From the NCBI GenBank assembly GCA_021774995.1, contig JAJFIM010000318.1, forward strand, positions 1-14,338: DNA of 14,338 nt, read 5' to 3'. Position numbers and translations under genes: made by a program. The notes under the pieces were generated by a model that was not told the origin of the DNA, searched no databases, and saw only the letters and a program-made list of their open reading frames with translations. Within the stretch, counting starts at the first letter, position 1. Each line of letters opens with the position of its first letter. Shown piece by piece: positions 7,642 through 14,338 of the stretch. Source of the DNA: Alphaproteobacteria bacterium (GTDB lineage: Bacteria > Pseudomonadota > Alphaproteobacteria > SMXP01).

Positions 7642-8748
7642 CTACCTCAATTTCAACGATGACAATCCGACCAAGGCCAGAATGACGGCAATAATCCAAA
7701 ACCTGATGACGATCGTCGATTCAGCCCAGCCCAATTTCTCATAATGATGGTGGATGGGCGCCATTCTAAACACGCGTTTACCCGTAAGTTTGAACGAGAC
7801 CACCTGGACCACCACTGATACCGTTTCCAAAACAAACAGGCCGCCGATAATGCCCAAAACAATTTCATGTTTGACCGCCACCGCAATGGCGCCCAGCGCC
7901 CCCCCTAAGGACAGCGATCCCGTATCGCCCATAAACACCATGGCCGGAGGCGCATTAAACCATAAAAATCCCAAAGAGGCGCCGAGCAAAGAGCCGCAAA
8001 AAATGGCTAATTCACCCGTGCCCGGAATAAATGTCAGCTGCAGATATTCAGCAAAAACAGTGTTGCCGACCACATAGGAAATAAAGCCAAAACAGGCGAC
8101 GGCAATCATCACCGGCACGATGGCCAACCCATCAAGTCCGTCCGTGAGATTGACGGCATTGGAAGAACCGACAATAACGAAAGCGCCAAAAGCGACAAAA
8201 AACCAGCCGAAATCGATAAACACGCCTTTAATAAAGGGAAGAGCCAGCGATGCTGAAATCCCGCTTATCGGGCCTTCAGCTCCGCCCGAAATCGTCATCA
8301 TCCAAATAACGACGGCGCCCGCAATCGAAAATTCAATCAGCAAACGCAGACGGCCTGATATTCCCGCACTCGATCCTTGAGTGACTTTCAGATAATCATC
8401 AACAAAACCGACCAGGCCAAATCCCAGCGTGATGCACAACACCGCCCACACATATTGGTTTTGCAGATCGCTCCATAATATCGTCCCCACAAAGATGCCC
8501 AGCAGGATCATCACGCCGCCCATGGTCGGCGTTCCCTGCTTTGTGATCAGATGGGATTCGGGGCCGTCTTCGCGGATCGGTTGCCCATTGCGCTGTTTGC
8601 TTTTGAGCCATGTAATGATGGAAGAACCAAACACAAAACACACAATCATGGCGGTCATGATCGACGCTCCGGTTCGGAAGGTGATGTAGCGCACCACATT
8701 CAATCCCGGCACTTGATCTATATATTGAGCAAGAAAAGCATACAGCAT
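7642..8748 (-). CDS. mraY: Phospho-N-acetylmuramoyl-pentapeptide transferase (MraY)
   Basis: Polytopic membrane enzyme that moves phospho-MurNAc-pentapeptide from UDP to undecaprenyl phosphate, forming lipid I. The product is 368 residues with about ten membrane helices. Catalytic and signature residues are all present: KQGTPTMGG (70-78), Asp117-Asp118 in FVDDYLKV, NAVNLTDGLDGL (187-198), Asp265 in FMGDTGSLSLGG and the PIHHHYEKLGW loop (321-331). The frame is open 27 more codons into murF, but ATG 8748 gives the familiar MLYAFLAQYI beginning. The best ribosome binding site, AAGAGG, is 12 bases from this ATG, a long spacer, and no better in-frame start is visible. The 22-base gap to murF is the longest gap between genes in the window. 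Confidence 0.96.
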   Translation of the reverse strand: MLYAFLAQYIDQVPGLNVVRYITFRTGASIMTAMIVCFVFGSSIITWLKSKQRNGQPIREDGPESHLITKQGTPTMGGVMILLGIFVGTILWSDLQNQYVWAVLCITLGFGLVGFVDDYLKVTQGSSAGISGRLRLLIEFSIAGAVVIWMMTISGGAEGPISGISASLALPFIKGVFIDFGWFFVAFGAFVIVGSSNAVNLTDGLDGLAIVPVMIAVACFGFISYVVGNTVFAEYLQLTFIPGTGELAIFCGSLLGASLGFLWFNAPPAMVFMGDTGSLSLGGALGAIAVAVKHEIVLGIIGGLFVLETVSVVVQVVSFKLTGKRVFRMAPIHHHYEKLGWAESTIVIRFWIIAVILALVGLSSLKLR

Positions 8749-8760
8749 GTGATAAAAACG

Positions 8761-8766
8761 CCTCTT
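8761..8766 (-). promoter_or_regulatory. Likely ribosome binding site of mraY, long spacer
   Basis: AAGAGG in the 22-base murF-mraY spacer is the only purine-rich site before the mraY ATG at 8748. The 12-base spacer (ending in a T5 run and ATCAC) is longer than the 5 to 9 bases seen at most neighbours, so initiation may be weaker or coupled to murF termination. Confidence 0.5.
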
Positions 8767-8770
8767 TTGA

Positions 8771-10219
8771 TTAACCCGATTTTTCTGATTTATAATCACG
8801 CACATCCAGCGCTTCCAACATTTCAACAAGCGGCGCCATGCGGCTTCCCAATGAACCTTTAACCATCACCGCGTCTCCTTCCCGCAAAGCGGTCCCGGAG
8901 GCAATTTCCTGACCTAAAAGAGACGCCATCTCCTGCGACGTCGCCGTCCAGGCCCCGCGCATGGAATTGGGCGCCGCCTCCCACAAATGCTTCATCAATG
9001 GCCCAACAAGATAGATGCGATCAATTTCCGCTTGCCCTAGGCTTGCCGCCAGAGCCGCATGAAGCTGCGGCGCCGTTGCGCCCAATTCCAGCATATCGCC
9101 CAAAATAGCCACGCGCCGCCCCTGTTCGCCAAGACGCCTCGCGCCCAGCGTCGCAATGGCCGCGCCCATCGAAGCGGGGTTGGCGTTATAACTCTCGTCA
9201 ATCAAAACGAATTCTCCAATAACGCTTTGAACCCTGCGCTGCCGGCCGCGCCCTTTCGGCGCGGATATGGTGCTGAGATCCTCGGCCGCCTGAACTGCAT
9301 CAGCCCCCGCCGCATGAACAGCCGCCAGCGCCGCCACGGAATTCATCACCCAGTGACGGCCCGGAACGGGCACGACATAGCGCACCTTCACGCCGCAAAT
9401 ATCAGCCGTCACATCGCTTTCATCGCCGCGCGCATCGACGCTCATCACCCGCGCCTCTGCGCCCTGTTCAGCGCCAAAAGATATGATGGAACACCCCTTT
9501 CCTTGCGCCGCTGCGCGCAAGCGGGTGAAATGTTCACTGTCGGCGTTCAGCACAGCAACGCCATCGCCGCCCATGCCGTCAAAAATTTCCGCCTTGGCGT
9601 CGGCAATGGCCTCCACTCCGGAAAAAAACTCAAGATGAACCGGCGCCACAGTGGTGATCACCGCAACTTGGGGGGCAACAAGCCGCGACAACGGCGTGAT
9701 TTCTCCGGCGTGATTCATGCCGATTTCAAAAACGCCAAACTCCGCGTCTTGCGGCATCCGCGCCAGCGTGAGCGGCACGCCCCACATATTATTATATGAC
9801 GCCGCCGAGGCGTGGGTTTTTCTTTGCCGTCCAAGAACATGCCGCAGCATCTCCTTGGTGCTGGTTTTTCCAACGCTCCCCGTTATTGCGATGCGCGTTG
9901 CGGCGCTGCGCGCGCGGGCCGCTTGCGCCAATGAATTTAACGCGCTCAGCGTGTCATCGACATGCAAAAGGCAAGCATCCCGCGTCAAACCCGGCGCTGG
10001 TTCCGACACCATGCACGCAGACGCGCCCGCCTTCACTGCGCTGGGCGCAAATTGATGACCGTCGCGATTAAGGCCCGTCAGCGCGACAAAAAGATCGCCC
10101 CGCGCAAGATTGCGGCTGTCAATCGACACCCCATTAGCGCACCAGTCGGTACGGCCCTCAAGCCGCCCCCCTGTCGCCTGCGCCGCCGCTTCAGCCGTCC
10201 ATAAAACCTCTCCGCTCAC
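8771..10219 (-). CDS. murF: UDP-MurNAc-tripeptide--D-alanyl-D-alanine ligase (MurF)
   Basis: Cytoplasmic Mur ligase that adds the D-Ala-D-Ala dipeptide made by Ddl, completing the UDP-MurNAc-pentapeptide that MraY uses. The product is 482 residues. The N-terminal domain has GVSIDSRNLARGDLFVAL (about 30-47). The ATP loop is ITGSVGKTSTKEML (112-125), followed by the MurF signature NNMWGVPLTLARMP, FEIGMNHAGEI and the SYNANPASM block of the C-terminal part. It starts with GTG at 10219, the only non-ATG start among the complete genes here. The GTG overlaps the murE stop in a GTGA string, and GGGAGG lies about 7 bases upstream, which supports this start. Confidence 0.96.
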   Translation of the reverse strand: MSGEVLWTAEAAAQATGGRLEGRTDWCANGVSIDSRNLARGDLFVALTGLNRDGHQFAPSAVKAGASACMVSEPAPGLTRDACLLHVDDTLSALNSLAQAARARSAATRIAITGSVGKTSTKEMLRHVLGRQRKTHASAASYNNMWGVPLTLARMPQDAEFGVFEIGMNHAGEITPLSRLVAPQVAVITTVAPVHLEFFSGVEAIADAKAEIFDGMGGDGVAVLNADSEHFTRLRAAAQGKGCSIISFGAEQGAEARVMSVDARGDESDVTADICGVKVRYVVPVPGRHWVMNSVAALAAVHAAGADAVQAAEDLSTISAPKGRGRQRRVQSVIGEFVLIDESYNANPASMGAAIATLGARRLGEQGRRVAILGDMLELGATAPQLHAALAASLGQAEIDRIYLVGPLMKHLWEAAPNSMRGAWTATSQEMASLLGQEIASGTALREGDAVMVKGSLGSRMAPLVEMLEALDVRDYKSEKSG

Positions 10220-11706
10220 AATGCGCCTCCCGCAGCTAACAGGATGCGGCGAATTTCCTCAGCATCGTTAAAGGGGATGACGTTATCGCCGATGACCTGG
10301 CCAGTTTCATGGCCCTTGCCCGCAACCACCAATGCATCGCCCCCTGACAGCGTTTTAATGGCGTCTTCAATCGCCGCCCCGCGATCCGCAATTTCGCGCG
10401 CGTCGGGCGCGCCTTCCATAACGGCATGGCGAATTGAGGCGGGGTCTTCATGTCGCGGATTATCATCCGTGACCGTCACAATATCGGCGCTCAAAGCCGC
10501 CGCCGCGCCCATAAGCGGCCGCTTGCTCCGGTCGCGGTCGCCGCCGGCGCCGAACACAACATGAAGGCGCCCCCGGCAATGAGGTTTCACCGCCTGCAAC
10601 ACAGTGGCGAGCGCATCGGGCGTATGAGCGTAATCAACAAAGACCGGCGCGCCTTGCGCGGTTCCGCCCACCATCTGAAGGCGGCCGGGAACCGTTTTCA
10701 TTTTTTCCAAAAGCGGGAAAACTTGCGATCCCGGCGCGCCGCACGCCATCACGAGGCCCGCGGCGATCAACGCATTGGAAGCCTGAAACGCCCCCACAAG
10801 CGGCAAATGAATTTCATGAACCCGCCCCTCATAGCGAACGCTTAAATCCTGTCCATGCGTGGTAGGCGCGCGCGCTGCCAAATGGATATGGCGCCCCCGC
10901 TCCGGCGCCGCTTCACCCACCGCGATCACGCGTTGGCCCCGCGCCCAACACAAGGCCTCCACTTCCTCAAAGACATGAGAATCCGCATTCAGAACCGCCA
11001 CGCCTGAAGGGGGCAGCACTTCACCGAACAAACGTAATTTACTGAAAAAATAATCTTCCAAACTTGCGTGATAATCAAGATGATCCTGACTGAGATTTGT
11101 GAAAGCGGCGGCCTTAATGCGCACGCCGTCAAGACGGTATTGCGCCAACCCATGGCTGGACGCCTCCAGAGCCAGATGGTTGATGTTTTGCTCTTTTAAC
11201 TTTTTCAGTATGCTGTGTATTTCAATCGGATCGGGCGTTGTGTGCCGCAACATCTCATGACCCCTGCCGTGCTCGACGCCAAGAGTGCCCAGGCTGGCGG
11301 CTTCAAGACCCATCAGCTCCCAAATCTGCCGCACAAAATTGACAACGGAAGTTTTTGCATTCGTGCCGGTCACCGCCGCCACAATGCCAGGCTGAGCGCC
11401 GTAAAAGGCGGCCGCCATCAGGGAAAGGCGCTGACGCGGATTCATGTCGCGAATGACGGCTGTCTGATTGGCTGCATTCAACCCATGCGCGGCAAGGTCC
11501 ACGCCCGGCGCGGTAAGTATGGCTGAAGCCCCGCGGCGCAGGGCCTCGCCGATAAATTCGGCGCCGTCTGCATGGCTACCGGGCAGCGCCGCAAACAAAA
11601 AACCCGGAGCCACTTCCCGACTGTCTGCTGTCAATCCTTGGATATCCATATCCTGCGGCATAATTTCCACATGCGCCTTTTCGTCAAGAAGTCGTGTTAA
11701 GTACAT
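10216..11706 (-). CDS. murE: UDP-MurNAc-L-Ala-D-Glu--meso-diaminopimelate ligase (MurE)
   Basis: Cytoplasmic Mur ligase that adds the third stem residue. The motif DNPR (415-418), which binds meso-diaminopimelate in MurE, predicts a DAP-type peptidoglycan. The product is 496 residues: N-terminal GLTADSREVAPGFLFAALPG (24-43), ATP loop TGTNAKTS (113-120), HTTPDP, EASSHGL, NLSQDHLDYH, the lysine expected to be carbamylated (Lys223 in FSKLRLF), DYAHTPDAL, and GAGGDRDRSKRPLMG in the C-terminal domain. The loop has Ala117 where Gly normally precedes the catalytic lysine (codon GCA). The start at ATG 11706 lies 13 bases after ftsI; its ribosome binding site is weak (GGGG only 2 bases from the ATG), yet the N-terminus fits the family. 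Confidence 0.95.
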   Translation of the reverse strand: MYLTRLLDEKAHVEIMPQDMDIQGLTADSREVAPGFLFAALPGSHADGAEFIGEALRRGASAILTAPGVDLAAHGLNAANQTAVIRDMNPRQRLSLMAAAFYGAQPGIVAAVTGTNAKTSVVNFVRQIWELMGLEAASLGTLGVEHGRGHEMLRHTTPDPIEIHSILKKLKEQNINHLALEASSHGLAQYRLDGVRIKAAAFTNLSQDHLDYHASLEDYFFSKLRLFGEVLPPSGVAVLNADSHVFEEVEALCWARGQRVIAVGEAAPERGRHIHLAARAPTTHGQDLSVRYEGRVHEIHLPLVGAFQASNALIAAGLVMACGAPGSQVFPLLEKMKTVPGRLQMVGGTAQGAPVFVDYAHTPDALATVLQAVKPHCRGRLHVVFGAGGDRDRSKRPLMGAAAALSADIVTVTDDNPRHEDPASIRHAVMEGAPDAREIADRGAAIEDAIKTLSGGDALVVAGKGHETGQVIGDNVIPFNDAEEIRRILLAAGGAL

Positions 11707-11719
11707 ATCCCCATCACTG

Positions 11720-13453
11720 TCATGGCAAGGTCAACGATGCTTTCTGAAACCGCTCCGATATCCATTTTTGCGGCGCAACGCCCAGCAATGGACCAATCCG
11801 GCGGATGACGTCGCGCGCCAAGGGAGCCGTCGTCCACCCCGCCGTCGCAAAACCAAATGTATCTTTCGTTCCTTTAGGCTCATCAAGCATCATCAGCACC
11901 ACATATTGAGGATCTTGGATGGGAAATGTGGCGACAAATGTATTCAGCCGCCCCGCGCTCTTATATTTATCGGCAGTCCCGGTTTTGCCGCCGACAAAAT
12001 AGCCCTCAACATCCGCCTGCCGCGCCGTTCCATCAGTGACCACCAGGCGCAGGAGTTGGCGCATCTGCGCGCTCGTGTCTTTCGAAATCACACGCACAAA
12101 TGGCGGGGTGGAGGACGGATCCCGTTTTAAAATGGTTGGTTCAACGAGCAGCCCGCCATTCACCATTGCCGCCGCCGCGCGCGCCAGATGAAGCGGCGAA
12201 ACGGATATGCCGTGCCCATAGGAGATGGTGGCCGCGCGAATTTTCCGCCAGTGGCTGGGCGCCACCGGCATGCTGACTTCCGTCAATTCGATGGGCACGG
12301 GTTGATTCAGCCCAAGACGGCGCAAAAAAGCCTGGTGGCGGGGAATGCCGACATCGTTCGCTATTTTCACGGTGCCGATATTGGAGGAATAGGCAAAAAT
12401 CTCAGGGACGCTCAGCCATCGATTTTTACCATGGTAATCATTTATCTGTGTACTGCCAATCAATATAGGCCGCGATGCGTCATAACCGTCATTCAAGGTC
12501 ACAACGCCGGCGTCCAACGCCATGGCGACGGTAAACATTTTGAAGACCGACCCCATTTCGTAATTGCCCTTTGTGACGCGATTGAAGTGCTTATTTTTAT
12601 CGACCTTCTGATTGCCATTGGGATTGAAGTCGGGCAAGGACGCCAAGGCCAGCACTTCGCCTGTGCGCACATCGAGGACCAATCCCGCCCCGGCAATTGC
12701 GCGAAATTTTTCCATGGCGCGCGCCAATTCATCCTGAACCACATGCTGAACGCGCATATCGAGCGAGAGCGCCACCTTCTCGCCGCTGAGTCCCGCTTGC
12801 ACGATGGTTTCATTCAGTGACTGCTCGACGCCGGAAATCCCTCTATTGTCCGTATTCACAAAGCCAATCACATGCGCCGCATCACGGCCGCGCGGATAGA
12901 TGCGGCGCGCAACACGAGGAAAACTCAAACCGGCAAGGCCAAGTTCAAAGATCATCTGCTTTTGCACCGGCGTCAGATAACGCACGAGTTGAACGGAATG
13001 GCTTTGGGACGTTAATTTCCGCAAAACATCCATTTCATCCAAATCGGGAAGCACCTCCACCAAAGCGGCCGTCGTGGCGCCCGGATTCCAAACTTCCCGC
13101 GTATCGGCGTAAAGCGAGAGCGACGTTAAATTGGTCGCAAGAAGTTCGCCATTGCGGTCCGTAAGATCGCCCCTCACCCGCGTTGCCACACTGGTCAGGT
13201 TCGCCGCACTGGCCGCGTCCTTGCCGGAAAAGAGCATCACCGTCACAAGCCGGGCGCTGAGCACGGCAAAGCATAAAACGAATAGACACGTCACAGTCTT
13301 AATGCGGCGCCTTGCATCTCGGATAGACTGGTGGCGGCGCCGGTCTGAATGAATATGAGTGGCAATCCCGATACCGCCGATATCGAGAGCGCCACCCATT
13401 CCATCAGGCACGACAATGCCTGAACCAGAACGCCTTGGCTTGTCTTTAGCCAT
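11720..13453 (-). CDS. ftsI: Peptidoglycan D,D-transpeptidase FtsI (PBP3)
   Basis: Class B penicillin-binding protein that cross-links septal peptidoglycan in the periplasm, paired with FtsW. The product is 577 residues, close to E. coli PBP3. A cytoplasmic tail of about 50 residues (Gly/Ile-rich GALDIGGIGIATHIHSD, then Arg-rich) precedes one membrane segment (about 52-75). The pedestal domain starts with RGDLTDRNGELLA (94-106) and contains RGISGVEQSLN (204-214). Transpeptidase motifs are complete: SVFK with nucleophile Ser302 and Lys305, SSN (356-358) and KTGTA (490-494). ATG 13453 overlaps ftsL by 8 bases and is preceded by GAGGAGG 8 bases upstream. Class B rather than class A is shown by the absence of a glycosyltransferase domain. 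FtsI rather than PBP2 is supported by context. Confidence 0.96.
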   Translation of the reverse strand: MAKDKPRRSGSGIVVPDGMGGALDIGGIGIATHIHSDRRRHQSIRDARRRIKTVTCLFVLCFAVLSARLVTVMLFSGKDAASAANLTSVATRVRGDLTDRNGELLATNLTSLSLYADTREVWNPGATTAALVEVLPDLDEMDVLRKLTSQSHSVQLVRYLTPVQKQMIFELGLAGLSFPRVARRIYPRGRDAAHVIGFVNTDNRGISGVEQSLNETIVQAGLSGEKVALSLDMRVQHVVQDELARAMEKFRAIAGAGLVLDVRTGEVLALASLPDFNPNGNQKVDKNKHFNRVTKGNYEMGSVFKMFTVAMALDAGVVTLNDGYDASRPILIGSTQINDYHGKNRWLSVPEIFAYSSNIGTVKIANDVGIPRHQAFLRRLGLNQPVPIELTEVSMPVAPSHWRKIRAATISYGHGISVSPLHLARAAAAMVNGGLLVEPTILKRDPSSTPPFVRVISKDTSAQMRQLLRLVVTDGTARQADVEGYFVGGKTGTADKYKSAGRLNTFVATFPIQDPQYVVLMMLDEPKGTKDTFGFATAGWTTAPLARDVIRRIGPLLGVAPQKWISERFQKASLTLP

Positions 13454-13880
13454 TTGCGTCGCCTCCTCTGGTCAAAACAAAAGGTTTAGGCTGCGGCGCC
13501 ACACCGACCGGTGGAGACGCCAACTCCTCTTGCGCAATGCGCTCGGCGGGCGTGAGTTCGCCATCGTCCGTCAACCGATCTGCGCGCGCCCGTTGCGCCG
13601 TAAATGGCTTGGTGGGCACGTCTTGAAAGTCCACAATCTGCGCCAAACCAACCGGACCCAGATCCAGATATTTATCCGCTAATTTTTGAATCCGCTCCGG
13701 TTGATTGAGATGGCTCCACTCCGCACGCAGCACTTTAAGCGTTTCTTTTTCAATTTCGATTTCCTGTCTCAATTTAGACACGCCGCGCTCGGCAATGCGC
13801 GCATCATATTTGACGTTGTAGAGGCCGAAAGAAAACAGGACAACCATAGCCAGAGCAAACACATTCATTATACGAATCAT
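13446..13880 (-). CDS. ftsL: Cell division protein FtsL
   Basis: Small bitopic divisome protein; in known systems it forms a complex with FtsB and FtsQ and activates FtsW/FtsI. The product is 144 residues. A short cytoplasmic start leads into one membrane segment (about 5-21, MNVFALAMVVLFSFGLY). A charged region with coiled-coil character follows (about 25-58), then LNQPERIQKLADKYLDL (58-74), the block typical of alphaproteobacterial FtsL. The rest (about 85-144) is a low-complexity, Pro-containing periplasmic tail with no recognisable domain, making the protein longer than many FtsL. ATG 13880 forms an ATGA overlap with the rsmH stop and has GAGG 7 bases upstream. Identity rests on the conserved block and on the position between rsmH and ftsI. 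Confidence 0.92.
   Translation of the reverse strand: MIRIMNVFALAMVVLFSFGLYNVKYDARIAERGVSKLRQEIEIEKETLKVLRAEWSHLNQPERIQKLADKYLDLGPVGLAQIVDFQDVPTKPFTAQRARADRLTDDGELTPAERIAQEELASPPVGVAPQPKPFVLTRGGDANG
13462..13468 (-). promoter_or_regulatory. Ribosome binding site of ftsI
   Basis: GAGGAGG lies 8 bases before the ftsI ATG at 13453, inside the last codons of ftsL. It is the strongest such site in the window and fixes the start. Confidence 0.75.
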
Positions 13881-14338
13881 AAATTCACCTCTTGCGGTAA
13901 TCCTAAGCCAAGAAAATCAAGCGGAAAAGCCGGCGCCTCCGTGCGCTCTCCCGCCCGCAAAATCGCCGACCGCGCCCGTGGGTTATTTTCCACCTCCCGC
14001 GCACTCGGCTTCACGGCCTTGCGAAACAACGCTCTGAAAGATGGGCTAGGCCGCGCGCCGGGCGCTTCAGGAGGCGCGTGACGGGATGGTTGAGGCAGAT
14101 CGTCAAACCGGGCTGAGAAAAATCGTTTGACAATCCTGCTCTCCAAAGAATGAAAGACGACAACCACCAAGCGGCCCGCAGGCGCCAAGAGCGCTTCCGC
14201 CGCGCTGAGCCCCTTTGCCAGCTCAAACAATTCGTTGTTCGTCCAAAGCCGAAAAGCCTGGAACGTCCGCGTTGCACAGTGAATTTTCATGGCGCCTGCG
14301 CTGGCGCCGAACACGCCCTCAACCACACGGACCAATTC
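13877..14338 (-). CDS. rsmH: 16S rRNA (cytosine(1402)-N(4))-methyltransferase RsmH (3' part, start beyond the right edge)
   Basis: SAM-dependent methyltransferase that modifies C1402 in the decoding centre of 16S rRNA; formerly MraW. Only the last 153 residues are in the window. They include IHCATRTFQAFR, an ELFELAKGLSAAEALLAP helix, GRLVVVVFHSLESRIVKRFF and the C-terminal ENNPRARSAILRAGER, which together identify the family. Three normally conserved positions differ from the usual consensus: Cys for Pro in HPATR, Ala for Gly in PGGRL, and Val and Ser flanking FHSLE where S-FHSLE-D is usual. The stop overlaps the ftsL ATG. Being the first visible gene upstream of ftsL matches the standard dcw order. 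Whether the N-terminal SAM-binding part is intact cannot be judged here. Confidence 0.93.
   Translation of the reverse strand, partial: ELVRVVEGVFGASAGAMKIHCATRTFQAFRLWTNNELFELAKGLSAAEALLAPAGRLVVVVFHSLESRIVKRFFSARFDDLPQPSRHAPPEAPGARPSPSFRALFRKAVKPSAREVENNPRARSAILRAGERTEAPAFPLDFLGLGLPQEVNL

Noticed and set aside
8749..8829. Upstream extension of mraY by 27 codons
   Set aside because: It would add a basic, non-family segment overlapping murF; MLYAFLAQYI at 8748 matches the usual MraY start.
9059..9799. Plus-strand open frame of 246 codons opposite murF
   Set aside because: Low-information Arg/His-rich translation, lying entirely inside a well-identified murF; antisense shadow.
11468..12130. 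Plus-strand open frame of 220 codons spanning the murE/ftsI junction
   Set aside because: No family-like motif; it is opposite two conserved genes, and its apparent length follows from their codon use.
1..14338. Frequent GGCGCC and GCCGCC strings as possible repeat elements
   Set aside because: They are scattered within codons for Gly and Ala throughout all genes and fit the base composition; no ordered array or longer shared repeat was seen.

Overview
This window is the core of a bacterial division and cell wall (dcw) cluster. All 13 recognisable genes lie on the minus strand, so the biological order runs from the right edge to the left: rsmH (3' part only), ftsL, ftsI, murE, murF, mraY, murD, ftsW, murG, murC, murB, ddl, ftsQ (5' part only). 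This gene order, the alphaproteobacterial form of FtsL (its LNQPERIQKLA block) and the moderately high GC with many GGCGCC/GCCGCC steps point to an alphaproteobacterium. I cannot place it more finely. The cluster probably continues with ftsA/ftsZ beyond position 1 and with the start of rsmH, probably preceded by mraZ, beyond position 14338, but neither is visible.

Right part (14338 to about 11720): the end of the 16S rRNA m4C1402 methyltransferase RsmH, then the divisome proteins FtsL and FtsI (PBP3). Middle (11706 to 6203): MurE, MurF, MraY and MurD, which build the UDP-MurNAc stem peptide and transfer it to undecaprenyl phosphate. Left (6206 to 1): the SEDS glycosyltransferase FtsW, MurG (lipid II synthesis), MurC, MurB and Ddl, then the membrane divisome protein FtsQ. 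Together they supply the cytoplasmic and membrane steps of lipid II synthesis plus the septal synthase pair FtsW/FtsI and the bitopic regulators FtsL and FtsQ. MurE keeps the DNPR motif, so the stem peptide should contain meso-diaminopimelate.

The genes form one very compact transcription unit. Nine of the twelve junctions overlap (ATGA or GTGA, TAATG, or 8 to 13 bp), and the three spacers are 2, 13 and 22 bases. There is no stretch without a gene, no RNA gene, no mobile element and no CRISPR. Several starts were moved downstream of the longest open frame because the family N-terminus, the ribosome binding site and the junction geometry agree there (murD, mraY, murC, murB, ddl).

This is an ordinary, highly conserved region and I do not see a new system in it. 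The points worth checking are: an A7 heptamer at the murC/murB overlap, in the right phase for -1 frameshifting into murB; a Gly-to-Ala change in the P-loop of MurE; several substitutions in normally conserved motifs of RsmH; a very basic, acid-free N-terminal tail on FtsQ; and a long ribosome-binding-site spacer before mraY.
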